DNA of 64,000 nucleotides, from contig NW_006921536.1 in NCBI RefSeq assembly GCF_000340215.1, positions 4,893,789 to 4,957,788 on the forward strand, given 5' to 3'. A model generated the notes under the pieces. It saw only the letters and a list, made by a program, of their open reading frames with translations, did not search any database and had not been told where the DNA came from. The position numbers and the translations under genes are program-made. Shown piece by piece: positions 1 through 10,694 of the stretch. Origin of the DNA: Pseudocercospora fijiensis CIRAD86 (lineage: Eukaryota; Ascomycota; Dothideomycetes; Mycosphaerellales; Mycosphaerellaceae). Within the stretch, counting starts at the first letter, position 1; each line of letters begins with the position of its first letter.

Positions 1-1
1 T

Positions 2-2029
2 TTAGTTAACGTCTACGCTATACGGAAGATCTATTCTAACTTAGATAGCAAGTGCTAGATGTACGGCGGTTTTAAACATATCTAATCGGACTGCCCTATC
101 TAGAAAGAGCTTCTTAAAAGGAAGCTTGTTATATAAGTAAATAGTCGGTTCTACTATACCGATACTAGCGACAAGATTAACTTCGAGTAGGATCGTAGAG
201 CCCCGAAGCTACCTCAACTTAGGAGTCTTTTAGAGAAGAAGTATAGTAATAAGATCGAGTTTAAGGATACTAGGAACAGTACCCTCGCCGCTATTACTAA
301 ATAAGAAACTTAGAAGGTTAGGGTAAAACAGGTTAAGGAGCGAAGTAGTAACGGTACTACTAAGCCTATTAAAGTCAACTTTGTTTCTTAGGACCCGGAC
401 GCAGTTACTAATATTTACGCGGTTACTAAGAATAGTATAGACGTCTACGCTACTATACAGTCTAAGACCTAGTCCTAAAGCAAGGGTAAGAGCCCGTAGA
501 ACCCTACTCGCCCTAGTACGGCAGCCCCTACTAGGGTACTAAAGAATAAGGCGGCCGATAAGGCTAAGCAATAGCGAGAGTTAACCGCTAAAACTAAGAC
601 TCTCTAGACAGCTATAGACCGCGCTACCCGATCTAGTACCGTACCTAGCACCGTACCTAGCACCCTACCTATAGAAAGCCTAGTCGTTCTAGAGACTCTA
701 GAGGTCGATATAGAGGATGTTGCTACTAATATTAGTAGTACCCTAGGCCTAGCTAACCTATCTACCTATAAGCGGAAGTTATCCGACCTAAAGAGCTTTC
801 GCTTTAATAGGTATATAAAAAAGTATAGTACTAGCCTAGCTAACTCCTTAGATACAAAGGTAAACGCTCTCTTCTAGGCTTTATAGTTCCTAGACCTTAA
901 GTCTAATATATCTATAGGAGAGCTACTAGTATACGGTTTGCCTACTAACCTATTCTAGAGCCGAATCCCTAACGATACTACCTTTATAAAAGACCTCGCT
1001 ACCCTCTAAAGGAAATAGGGACGAGAAGACTATATCGACGTCTCTTCCCTATAGTTCCTTCCTAAATTTATAGGTGCCTAAGAGTTAGTAGAAGGCGAAT
1101 TAGTAACCTACGAAAGCTAGGAGACTATCGATAATACTAACAAAGAGGGGGTTAAGGAGATAGGCCGAGGGGATAGTAATAATGCCGACCCTACTCTAGT
1201 TTTAGTTTCTATTAAGGCTATCCGATTTACTAGCTAATAAATCGGTCGAGTAGGACCTCCTCGACCTAAAGAACTTTACTCTATCCCTAATAATATAGAC
1301 CTTTCCGTAGTTACCCGTTCCTTCGCTATCGTCCCCGCTATCTATATTTAGGTTACTATCGGGAGCTATAGTTAATAGATGCTAGTAATGCTTAATAATA
1401 GTTCGGAGTTACTTATTATAAGTAAGCGTTAGGCTAAACAACTCAGGCTACTAATAAATAGAGACATTTCCCTCGGTATATAGGGAGTAAATAGGGAGGA
1501 TACGCTAATAGGTGCCTACTATAATATTATAGTAGACGCCTTCGATATATGCTTTTCCTTTACCTTCTAGATTGCCGCCGACCTAAATACGCTAATTATT
1601 CTAGGTCGGCTATAGTCTCGTATAACTCGTAGTATCTAGCGCAACTGCGACGATAGCTCCTAGGAGAGAACTATCGCTAACTAGAAGGGCAACCGAGTCG
1701 TATTTACTAGTTATATCGGTAACACTAGCTATAAGTCCTACGAGGATATCCTTACTGCTTCTAAACGGTCTTCGGGAAACGCTACGGCGCGGTTATAAGA
1801 CCGGCAATCTGCGCTATAAGTTAGTATAGCTTTAATAGGTTATATCTAGAAGTGCGCCGCTCCGTACGTTAAGGCAAGTTTCTAGGTTCTATACTAAGAC
1901 GAATGCTCGAAGCGACCGCGAGTATAACACAACGACTACCTAGCGCGTAAGTTAAGGTAATAATGCTATCGTAAGTATTATTACCGGAGGCGGGTCTACC
2001 CGAACTAACTAATTAGAGCGCGAGTCTAA
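2..2029 (+). pseudogene. gag-protease of element A-left, 5'-truncated by window edge
   Basis: Gag would form the particle and the protease would process it. One frame (positions congruent to 2 mod 3) runs from the window edge to the TAA at 2027-2029, broken only by TAG/TAA at probable Gln/Trp codons. Near 1381-1400 the protease active site appears as L-N-N-S; the bases fit an Asp-Asp-Gly changed by RIP (TpG to TpA). Residues SELLIISK follow. The last part (1850-2000) is rich in Cys, His and Arg and may bind nucleic acid. The stop overlaps the ATG of pol. Dead copy; a more complete one is at 57518-60772. Confidence 0.8.
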
Positions 2030-2051
2030 TGCTACCCTAGGGGTATTATTA
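2027..2051 (+). repeat. Palindrome P1 at gag/pol junction of A-left, with TAATG stop-start
   Basis: Left arm TAATGCTACCC, right arm GGGGTATTATTA. The TAA (2027-2029) is in phase with gag; the ATG (2029-2031) is in phase with pol, whose next codons are CTA CCC TAG GGG TAT TAT TAC. In A-right the fourth codon is CGG, giving M-L-P-R-G-Y-Y-Y. Such UAAUG overlaps are known to couple termination to reinitiation in some RNA viruses and retroelements; that role here is inference. Confidence 0.85.
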
Positions 2052-5000
2052 CGAATCTAACGTTTTCGCCGGCGTTATAAATTAGGACTACTAGCTATAT
2101 ACCTATCGACTTAAGGAGATATCTAAAGAAGTTTACGCGCTGTTTTATTGCGCTAATCTCTAGGCCTAGCGATAAAGAGAGAGAGCTCGGGTTCGACAAT
2201 CGATTAGTATATATACCCTATATAAAAGGGTAGCCGACAAGATTAAGCCTATAAAGGGCAGCGTATATATTACCGATAGGTCTAATCCTAGCGGAAATCC
2301 TAACTAGCGACAAAAGTGCCTTAATTAGGAGGCGATACTACTACCTAGGGATAGTCCGTACGATTAGAAATATATTACTAAAAAGTTCTCTACTATCCCT
2401 AGAGGGTTAAGGCTAATAGAGGAGAGGCTTACGAAAATCAAACCTAGTATCGAGCTTTCGGATCGTAAACTAGATTTGCTATACGAGCTTCTATATAATC
2501 GCGAGGCCGTATTAGTATATAACTTTACTTACCTAGGTAGAATAAATCCGGAGGTTGCCCCTCCGTAGAGGATCCGAACGATCGAATATAAGCCTTAGGC
2601 CTACTTAGGTTTTAAGCTAAACCTAAGCCTACGAGGTATAGTTAAGGATATAATACGACAGCGTATAAAGGCTAGTACCTTAGAACCTTCCTATGCCTCG
2701 TATCGCAATCTATACTTCCTAGTTTAGAAGAAGATAGCTCCTAGGGAACTAAAGAAGTACCGCCTAATTAACGCTATATAAAAGTTTAATACGGTTACGA
2801 TTAGAGATACTAACCTTCCTCCGGAGACTAATAGGTTCTCGGAAGCCTTTACTAACTGTGTTATAGCCTTACTAGTTAACGTTTTCTCGGGCTACGACTA
2901 AGTTCCTCTCTACCCTAATAGCCGAGACCTTACTAGTTTCGAGATACCTCTTAGGCTATATAGACAAACTACCCTTCCCTAAGGGGCAACTAACTCCGTA
3001 GCCTAGTTCGTTCGCATTATAAACTAAGTCCTCGCGGCCTATATCTCCTATATAGCGATGCCTTTCCTCGACAATATCGGCATTAAGGGCCCTAAAACTA
3101 GGTACGATAATAAAGAAGTAGAGCCTAGTATCCGTAGGTTCTTTCTCGAATATATCTAGAACCTCGATAGTATCCTTTGCGACCTAGAGCGAGCTAACCT
3201 AACGGTATATAGGGAGAAGCTTTAGCTCCTATATAAACGAATAAACATTGTCGGGTTTGTAACTAATAAGAACGGCCGCTATCCTAATAATGTACAGGTC
3301 CTAAAGATAGTATCCTAGCCGGATCCTACCTATCCGAAGGATATCCGAACCTAGCTTAGAGTAGTCTCCTACTTCCGTATCTAGGTCGAGAACTTTATAT
3401 TAGTATACATTAATGCAAGCCCTTATACGCCTTACTTAAGAAGGATGCTAAATTCGAATAGACCTCCGTTTACTAAGCGGCTAAGGATACGGTAACTAAG
3501 GCACTCGTTACCGCACCTATACTTATATCTATTAACTACTTAGAGGGTGCGGGTTTAATAGTTGTTACTATTAACTCGAGCGGGGAAGGCTATAGCGAGA
3601 TACTAATGCAGTATTATCGTAAAGAACTATCTTTACGTTATCCTATCCGATACGACTTAGGGCTATAGAAACCGATCGAGGCCCGGTACGATACTAGCAA
3701 GCGGGAATGCCTTAGAGTCTATAAGGCCCTAAAGAAGTTCCGACTATAGCTCTTTAGTATATTCTTTCGCTTAGAAATCGATACTTAGACGCTAGTCTAT
3801 TAGCTTAACCGTATAGCCTCCGACCTACTAAACTCTACGATAGCTCGGTAGGTTGCCTAGATCTATTTGTTTAACTTCGACGTCTTCTACGTTCCTAGTA
3901 AGAAGCATACTAGACCGGATAGCCTTTCTAGAAGGCCCGCTATAGAAGAGGACATCGCCGAGATAATAGAAGAAGAGGATATCGATATAGTAATTAACCG
4001 CACTTTCTTCGCTACCTTCTATATTAATACTATACTAGCGATTACTAGGCCTGCTACCGACGACTAACCTAGCGACTAACCTAGTAACTAGCCCGACGAG
4101 GACCCTACTGCTAACGATAACGACTAGGCTAAAGCTAAGGCGGATAAACTAGAGAGGGATAATATCCTTAATAGGGTCTACTCCGACGACTCCTATTATA
4201 TCGCCTACTTCCTAACCTATACGAAGAAAGCGCCTAGCCTATTAAAGAGTTAATACCGTCGGGTTATTCGCTATTCTCGACGATTCCTAGTTAAAGATCG
4301 AATCCTTTAGCGATAAGCGATAGTTAATACACCTCTCTAGCGTGTTATTAACGACCTAGCAGCCCGATAAGAGATCCTTCGTTCCGTTTACGATAAGCTT
4401 AGCTACCGGGCGGCGGAGGGCACCTTCGATATCCTTCGTTAGCGCTACTAGTAGGACGGCGTATAGGCTAATGTCTCCCGCTACTATAAGAGCTATCCTA
4501 AGTGCAATTTTAGGAATAGCTACCGACGTCTAGGAGAGCTACGTATTCCTACTACCTAATTAGTCGGAGAGCGATAGTATAGCGATAGGGTCTATCTTAG
4601 TCGCAATAATAGCTTGTATATTATTCGAGAGAGTCTTTCTCGATAGCCGGAGGCCTATTATTTCTATAAGGGCTGCGGCGCTATTAATGCTCGTAATATA
4701 GCTACCTTCCTATTTAAAGATCTATTTTGCCGCTAGGGAACACCTTACGAGATTATCTTAGACAACGCTACGAACAATATAGCTAAGGAAGTTTAAGTAC
4801 TACTTGTTTCGTATAGGGCGAAAAACGTTCGTATCTCCCTATACTATCCCTAGTCGAATACTATTGTTAAACGTAGCTATCGGTCTTTAATTGATGCCCT
4901 ATCTAAGATAACTAATAGAGGGGATAGGTCGGTTCCTATCTCTACCCGGGTCCTAGCCCTTCTCTAGGCGGATCGAACTACTATTATCGATACGACTAGA

Positions 5001-5783
5001 CTTACGCTAGTAGAGCTTATAATTAGGAGGGACGCCGTTCTTCCTATTAAGTTGTCCTATCGTACGTATAGCGTTTACGATTAGGGGTCTATTCGTACTA
5101 GGGTAGATCTTCTTACCCTACGGGCTAAGGCTCTTAAGGATATAACTACGACTTCTTAGGAGGGTCTTACTCGATAACGGCGCCTTCGTAAAGAGGCTAA
5201 GCAGTATTTTAATAACTATAATGCTGTTAATTGGGAGCCTCTAAAGGTTAGCGATATAGTTCTCCTATACCGGTCGGAGCTAGAATATAGTTACTCCTAC
5301 AAGTTAGCCTTTAAATAGAAAGGGCCTTATAGAGTATAGGAGGTCCTTTACGATAGTTCTACGTACCGTCTTTAGGAACTTAATAGTGCTACCTTAAAGC
5401 ACTCGTACCCCCGGGCTAACCTAAAGAAGATCGTCGAATTAAGAGAGCCTACCCGCCCTCCCCCGACCGAGGAGGAAGTTAATACCTCTATAGACCCTCT
5501 ACCGACCTTAGATGCCTATCGAGAGGAGGATCCTACCGCGATTATAGATCCTATTCTACCTAACAACTATACGTATCCCTAGATACGTCTTAGTAAGCTA
5601 TTAGGAATAACTTATAAACAAAGGGAGGGTTATATACGTATTAATTACGCGTAGAGCATTTCCGATATTAATTCCGATAGTAAACTAGACTTCTAGCTAT
5701 CTAACTCTAACTCCGAGGAGGAGCTCGACTAGTCTAGCGACGAAGACCGCCTAGAATTATAGCTAGATCCCGAGACTAAATAA
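2029..5783 (+). pseudogene. pol (RT, RNase H, integrase) of element A-left
   Basis: Replication and integration polyprotein. RT: KKYRLINA near 2752-2775 and catalytic box F-L-D-N-I-G at 3064-3081, where Asn fits an RIP-altered second Asp. RNase H ends with VPSKKHTRPDSLSRR at 3891-3935. Integrase follows, with a zinc-type region near 4460-4560 and a catalytic core across 4620-4920. A GPY/F-like module (KGPYRV-type) lies near 5310-5340 and an acidic tail after it. Length from the palindrome ATG is 3755 bases, 8 more than in A-right. The excess is an 8-bp insertion (TTAATGCA-like) near 3409-3416 that shifts frame just after RT. Ends at TAA 5781-5783. Confidence 0.9.
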
Positions 5784-6021
5784 TTGCTTGTCTTTCCCTA
5801 CCTCTACTACGTTGTTTTCCTTACCTTCTCCGCGCTATTAATATAGCGCCGCCCTACAGCTTTAGTCCTTACTACTTGTTCCTACGGTATTAATGCTTAT
5901 AGTTGTTACCCTCTTTTGCTTTTACTTTATCTGTTGTTTTGCTCTTTAGCCTTCGAGATATTACTATAACTTTATTCCTTTGCTTTTGTTCCCTTAGATA
6001 GAACTATACGAGGCGTGTTTT
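5784..6021 (+). other. T/C-rich hydrophobic-coding stretch after pol (A-left)
   Basis: After the pol TAA the pol frame stays nearly open (one TAG, one TAA) and would encode a Leu/Phe/Tyr-rich, membrane-like tail up to the TAA of palindrome P2 at 6024-6026, which is in phase. The same region in A-right is open in another frame. Low-complexity pyrimidine-rich DNA yields hydrophobic codons in several frames, so coding is not established. Confidence 0.35.
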
Positions 6022-6050
6022 CCTAATAACACCCTAGGGGTAGTATTAGG
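6022..6050 (+). repeat. Palindrome P2 downstream of pol (A-left)
   Basis: Arms CCTAATAACACCC and GGGGTAGTATTAGG. Same family as P1; ATA replaces ATG, as RIP would do. The TAA at 6024-6026 is in the pol frame. The counterpart in A-right is 53502-53530. Confidence 0.8.
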
Positions 6051-6473
6051 AAAATAGCCGAACCTAACCCTCTACCCTTCTAGGACTACTTCCCTCTAGA
6101 TTTCTAGACTCTAGCGACTACCCTTAAGTAATAACGACAATAAGATACTCTACTAGAGGATGTTCCTACCCTAATTAGTACTAGTTACGTAGGACACTAA
6201 GAAAGGGAGGATCCCTCTCCCTTCCTAGCTCTTAGATAGATATAGTAACCTAGGCCTATAGCCTCTAAGAATAGGGACCTTAGGCTATTAAGCTTAGCGT
6301 TTAGAAGAAGGAAGAAGGAAGAAGGTAAACGTATAGACTACCTTTACGTGCTTGCTAATATAAAAGGTAATGCTATATCTATAACGGTAGTACTATAGGC
6401 TAACGTACTAACGAGTTAGCTACGCTAGGCCTAGGCGACTTGCTCCTCGTTACCGAGTATCTCTAGGAAAAGC
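6051..6473 (+). other. Spacer between palindromes P2 and P3 (A-left)
   Basis: About 420 bases, conserved in A-right. In the frame opened by P2 the first codons resemble those of gag (I-P-x-G-x-Y-x-E), but stop density is then about that of non-coding RIP-mutated DNA, and the frame does not reach the P3 stop in phase in either copy. It may be a dead small ORF of about 150 codons or a non-coding spacer. Contains a short GAAGAAGGAAGAAGGA purine tract near 6305-6325. Confidence 0.5.
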
Positions 6474-6498
6474 TAATACTACCCCGGGGGTATTATTA
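6474..6498 (+). repeat. Palindrome P3 upstream of ORF4 (A-left)
   Basis: Arms TAATACTACCCC and GGGGGTATTATTA. ATA at 6476-6478 corresponds to ATG in A-right (53075-53073). The frame it opens reads x-L-P-R-G-Y-Y and is in phase with the body of ORF4 447 bases later. Confidence 0.8.
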
Positions 6499-9259
6499 GT
6501 CCCGCTAGCTTTACTACTATAGATTTCTACTAAGGACTCGAACTAACTAGTTACATTTCGAGTACGTAAGAATCTACGATAGCTAAAGGTTAATAAAGGC
6601 GCGTAGTCGCTACTAGCAATTAGCTAGATCGATTGTTAAACTTTAGCCTGCCCTAATAACAAAGAAGTCTCGTATATAGCTTTACTTTTAGGTTTTATAT
6701 ATAGCTGTTATCCGTTTGCTTTACCAGCGCGGGATATATAGACTACGTTACCTTCGCACTATATTTAAAGCGAGCTTCCTAAGCTCCTTTTTCTACTCGA
6801 TTACTAACTAACTCGCTACCGCCTAACTAAACCCCCCTCTATCTAGACCCCCCAATTATTATTATTAAGTAACGAACACGTTTTGCAAACTCGTTTTAAA
6901 CCTACTTCCGCTTCGGTCGACTATATCTTCCGGCGCCCCGAATCCGCTAGGCGCTAGTAGTAGCAACGACCTACCCGCCCCTATTAACCTAAGCCTAGCC
7001 GCCCTAGTCTAGATCGAAGCCCTATCCGATAGCGCCTTAGCTACTACAACTAGTCTTAAGTACTGCTTTTAGATCGTTACCGCCCTCGAAGATCCTTAAA
7101 AGAAGATCGAGAACGCTCGCACCCTATTATATATTATTAATAGGAACATTAAGAAGGCTACTATCTTAGTTACGTACGGTATAAACAACCTACGTTAGTC
7201 TATCGGTAAGCGTATCTTTAAGCGCGACGTTCTTAACGATATAGATATTTAATAAGCCTTTCCTATCGTCTATAGCCTCGAGATAGCTAGTACCTAGATT
7301 CGCTTGCGCTTTAAGACCCTCGATTAGGCCTTCGAATACTAGGGAGGACTAAGTAGTCTTCCTAAGAGCCTTATTAACTTCGCCTACGGTAGATAAGAGC
7401 GTACTAAGCAGGTCTCTTCGTTCGTTAATAAGTATAAGGTCCGTCGCTAAGGCGCCGAGTACCTTTCCTATACTATAATCTATCGTATATCTACCGCTAG
7501 TAAGAAGGTAGGCAAGCAGTTACTTAACTTGTCCTTTACGCTTAACGACTTTACGATAGCCTACTAGAAGCGGTATAACGATGCGATTGTCTAGGTCGAT
7601 CTTAACGTACAAACTACTAAGGATCTACTAAAAGAGAAGGGCTATCGTATTAATAGTATAGGTTTTATTGTTAAAGATTAAGAGGCTCCTATCGTTAATG
7701 TCCTTAAACGTAAGGCTCTTCGCCTAGAAACGGAGGCCGATACGGCTACTAGTCTTACGCTCGCTATAGAAATATAGGCTAAAGATCGTCGCTCGACCTG
7801 TAACTATAAGGTCCCTTAAGAAGTTTAAGACGAGCGCGCTAAGGCCGAAGCAGCGCGCAAGAAGGCATTGTATACTCGCTAGGCCCTCCGTAAGGCTACT
7901 AAGAAGTACAGCACTCCTTCTAGTACTAGTACTAGTGCTAGTACTAACTATAGTAACTCGGATATTAATATACTAGATACGCCGCTAGAAGATATCTCCT
8001 CCGAAGGCTCCTTTAGCGAGCGTAGGGATAGAGGCCTCTCGGCGATTCTATTAACTAAGAATATCTATAGTTCTTATAAGGGCGACTCTATTACGTACCT
8101 TATTACTAAAATCGATATAGTTCCTAAGGCCGATATAGGTAAGGCTCCTACCGCCCTATCTATCTATTAATAGCTCGACGACCTTAGCAAGCTAGGTAAA
8201 GAGCGGTTTACTATATATGCTAACTATATTAAGAAGGCCGCTAAGGTCTATAGTCTTTACGCTAGTACTAAGACGAGTATTCTTATTAGTCGCCTATTAA
8301 AGATTAGATACGAGATCGCTAATTAGGATGCCTTTACTGCCCTTAAGACTAGTTATACTAACTAGTTTCCTAGACGCCCTACTGCCGCGCTAACCTCCTT
8401 AGGACTCTACGTATTTAACCCTACTAGCGCTATTACTCGCGATCTTACGCTAACGGATCGTCGGTATAAATTGTTCGCTAGCATTCTCGGCTAAGGTACC
8501 TCCTTCGACCGCTTTCGCTAGACTAGTAATGCTATCTTCCCTCGAGTCTTTAGTTAGATACAATCGCCTCGTAGAGCGTACCTTTCTCCTATCGTCGACC
8601 TAATATAGGAAGAATTTCGTATATACTTTTAGTATATGCGGAAGCTGCCTAAGTCTAAGTAGGAAGGCCGTAATGCCCTTTAGACTTATAGAGTAAGCAA
8701 CTAAATCGTCCGTTAGTATCCCGCCCTCTAGCTCTTAGCCGTTACCCTTCGACCTAATTATATATACGAGCTTATCTCCGTCCCTAAGCCTACTAAGTAC
8801 TTTAAGGTAGGTAAAGGCGGTTATAAGAACTGCCCTACTAAGGAGACTTCTCGTCTCGGATAAGATATAATTAAGCTCGCAGCTAGTAAGGGTGCTAGCT
8901 ATCTACGCATTAAGGTTTCCCTTATATCTAAGGATAAGACCGCCTATTTAACTATTATCGAGGGTATATACGAACCGGAGGTCTTCGATAACTAGGTTAA
9001 GAAGCTTATAGGCTGTAACCTAGTTCTACTAAGCAAGGTTAGTTGCGAGCGAAGCTCGCCTTACACTAACAAGGGGTACCACAGTAGCTAAATGTGCTAA
9101 GTTGCTACCACGTGACTCCCCGGATTTCAGAATTCTAAAGATCTGATTGGCTGCATTCTATACGAACTAGTAGGACGGAAAAACTCGGCGCCCGAATAGC
9201 CTTAGGCAAGAATTTCACGTTACTTCCTTATAGCGGACAATAACAAAGCATAACAATAC

Positions 9260-9307
9260 AACACTATGCGCCGATAACACTATGCGCCGACAACACTATA
9301 CGCCGAC
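9260..9307 (+). repeat. Tandem repeat, 3 x 16 bp
   Basis: Three consecutive units of AACACTATGCGCCGAY at 9260, 9276 and 9292; the last has one G-to-A change. Lies inside the MITE-like insertion. Confidence 0.9.
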
Positions 9308-9601
9308 GCCCCTTTACGCTAAAGCGACACGTTAAAAGAATCTATAACCGTACGACGATACGATACGACGCGCCGTATAAAACATATAGCCGTATAAAAC
9401 ATATAAAACAGAAAGAGTTTAGCAGGTTAAAAAAGGATATAAAGGACAACACTTAAGCAAAACTATAGAGCGCATCGGCCGGGGCTTTATAGCAGTTAAA
9501 TATTGTTATACCTAGCCCTTCGAGATATATTACAAGTTAACTAAGTAAATATACTTAATTTCGGGGATAGTAATATAGAGATATTAGATATATAAATAGA
9601 C

Positions 9602-9688
9602 ATAGACAAGCGGTCTTAAGGAAGGCTACGTCTATATAGAGCGATAGCGATATAACGGACCGTAGCCTTCGAGACCGCGCTTGTCTAT
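9602..9688. repeat. Long imperfect hairpin inside the MITE-like insertion
   Basis: An arm beginning ATAGACAAGCGGTCT (9602) is the near-complement of the arm ending AGACCGCGCTTGTCTAT (9688). Arms are about 31 bases around a ~25-base centre. It could fold as a stem-loop RNA or be an internal inverted repeat of the element. Confidence 0.75.
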
Positions 9689-10557
9689 ATTATAGAACGT
9701 AGCCTAATAACAAGCCTGTTTAGTATTGTCCGGATTACGAGGGTACTAATAGCTTTGCTATATTAAACGACAAAAAGAGATTATAGCAGTAGCTTGCTAC
9801 TAGCGGCTTATATAAGGCGAAAGCTTCGCTCGTACACTTCTAGGCACGCGCTAGCCGCCTAGGAGCATATATTAAGCTTACTAACAAGTACCTTACTAAC
9901 GACGACCTCGATTATATATTCGATAGTTAGCCTAACGAAGGCGAGTTAGCCTAGTAGATCCTCAACCCTCTAAAGGAGTACGAAGTCTCTATTTAGATGC
10001 TATACCTTCTATATAGTAATCTAAAGGCTAAGAGCGACCGTATATTAATCGACCTAGGCTACTCTCGCGTTATCGACGGTACTAAAATTAAAGGCTACGA
10101 TAACCTAACCGTCTCTAAGGTTGCTAAGGCGCACCGCAATCTAACCGCTCTTCTAGGCTCGAATACCTTCGTACTATTCGCCTTCCCTACGGCTATCTTA
10201 GTCGAAAGCCTTAGTTGCATTTCCGATAGCCTAGTTAGTAGAATTCCTTAGTTAAGTTACGTTGTTTAGAACGAAGTTGAATAAATCCTCTAGTTTAGTA
10301 AGGAGGAGCTTAGGGAATATCTACTCGAGTAGGAGAACGCTACGTAGGACAAGGCTACTAACCTCCTTATTAATTAGGCTTACTACGAGGCCGAGTACTT
10401 CGGTACTAATAGCTTTAATACCTGCGGAGGAGTTAAGGAGGATCGACTAGCTAATAAGGTTATTGCTAGTAAGGATTATAGTATATTAAAGCAATAGTAA
10501 GGCGTAGTAGATTAATTGCTTAGGAAGTTGTTTTTGCATATTAATAGAATCTAGGAA

Positions 10558-10582
10558 TAATACTACCCTAAGGGTATTATTA
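10558..10582 (+). repeat. Palindrome P4 at the end of ORF4 (A-left)
   Basis: Arms TAATACTACCC and GGGTATTATTA. In A-right the first codon is CAA, not TAA, so the in-phase TAA here is an RIP product and the ancestral palindrome began CAATACTACCC. It lies in phase inside the ORF4 C-terminus and would encode Q-Y-Y-P-x-G-I-I. Confidence 0.75.
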
Positions 10583-10680
10583 CGGAGTCTCTAGAAAAAT
10601 AGCCTTAGCTAAGATGCCTAAGGTTACTATATAACTGTTTGTTTTAAGCGCGCATTGTAATACGTATCTAGTTAGATACG

Positions 10681-10694
10681 AAGAAAGGGAGGGA
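10681..10694 (+). promoter_or_regulatory. Polypurine tract of A-left
   Basis: AAGAAAGGGAGGGA directly precedes the 3' LTR, the expected primer site for plus-strand DNA synthesis in LTR elements. The same tract lies next to the A-right 3' LTR. Confidence 0.8.

Larger units (their letters stand above)
9044..9838. mobile_element. Small insertion with imperfect terminal inverted repeats (MITE-like)
   Basis: About 0.8 kb present in A-left and absent from the matching site in A-right (around 50530-50555). The left end reads GCGAGCGAAGCTCGCCTTA. The complement of the right end reads ACGAGCGAAGCTTTCGCCTTA, so the ends are imperfect inverted repeats. No transposase frame. Unlike its surroundings the first 150 bases keep CpA and TpG, so it is younger or has escaped RIP, perhaps through small size or low copy number. 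About 30 bases right of the inverted repeat also differ from A-right, and I could not define a target duplication, so the outer limits are approximate. Confidence 0.6.
6476..10609 (+). pseudogene. ORF4: large third ORF of element A-left, interrupted by an insertion
   Basis: A protein of roughly 1,000-1,200 residues in the position where other LTR elements may carry env. I do not recognise a named domain. The conserved part starts near 6923 (S-S-G-A-P-N-P), with a predicted coiled-coil or charged helix near 7740-7900 (E-I-Q-A-K-D-R-R, then Ala/Arg/Lys-rich). A Ser/Thr/Asn linker lies near 7915-7970. A block at about 8730-8830 contains QLL, L-R-P-N-Y and LIS-P followed by GG, shared with ORF3 of element C. 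The frame is 2 (mod 3) up to 9043 and 1 after the insertion. The run 9997-10251 without stops belongs to it. The C-terminus overlaps palindrome P4. Function unknown; no export signal seen. Confidence 0.7.

Noticed and set aside
9260..9307. Three 16-bp repeats as a CRISPR array
   Set aside because: Contiguous with no spacers, and a eukaryotic context.
10262..10450. 62-codon run near the end of A-left, and its counterpart 49933-50121
   Set aside because: Out of phase with ORF4, which reads through both regions.
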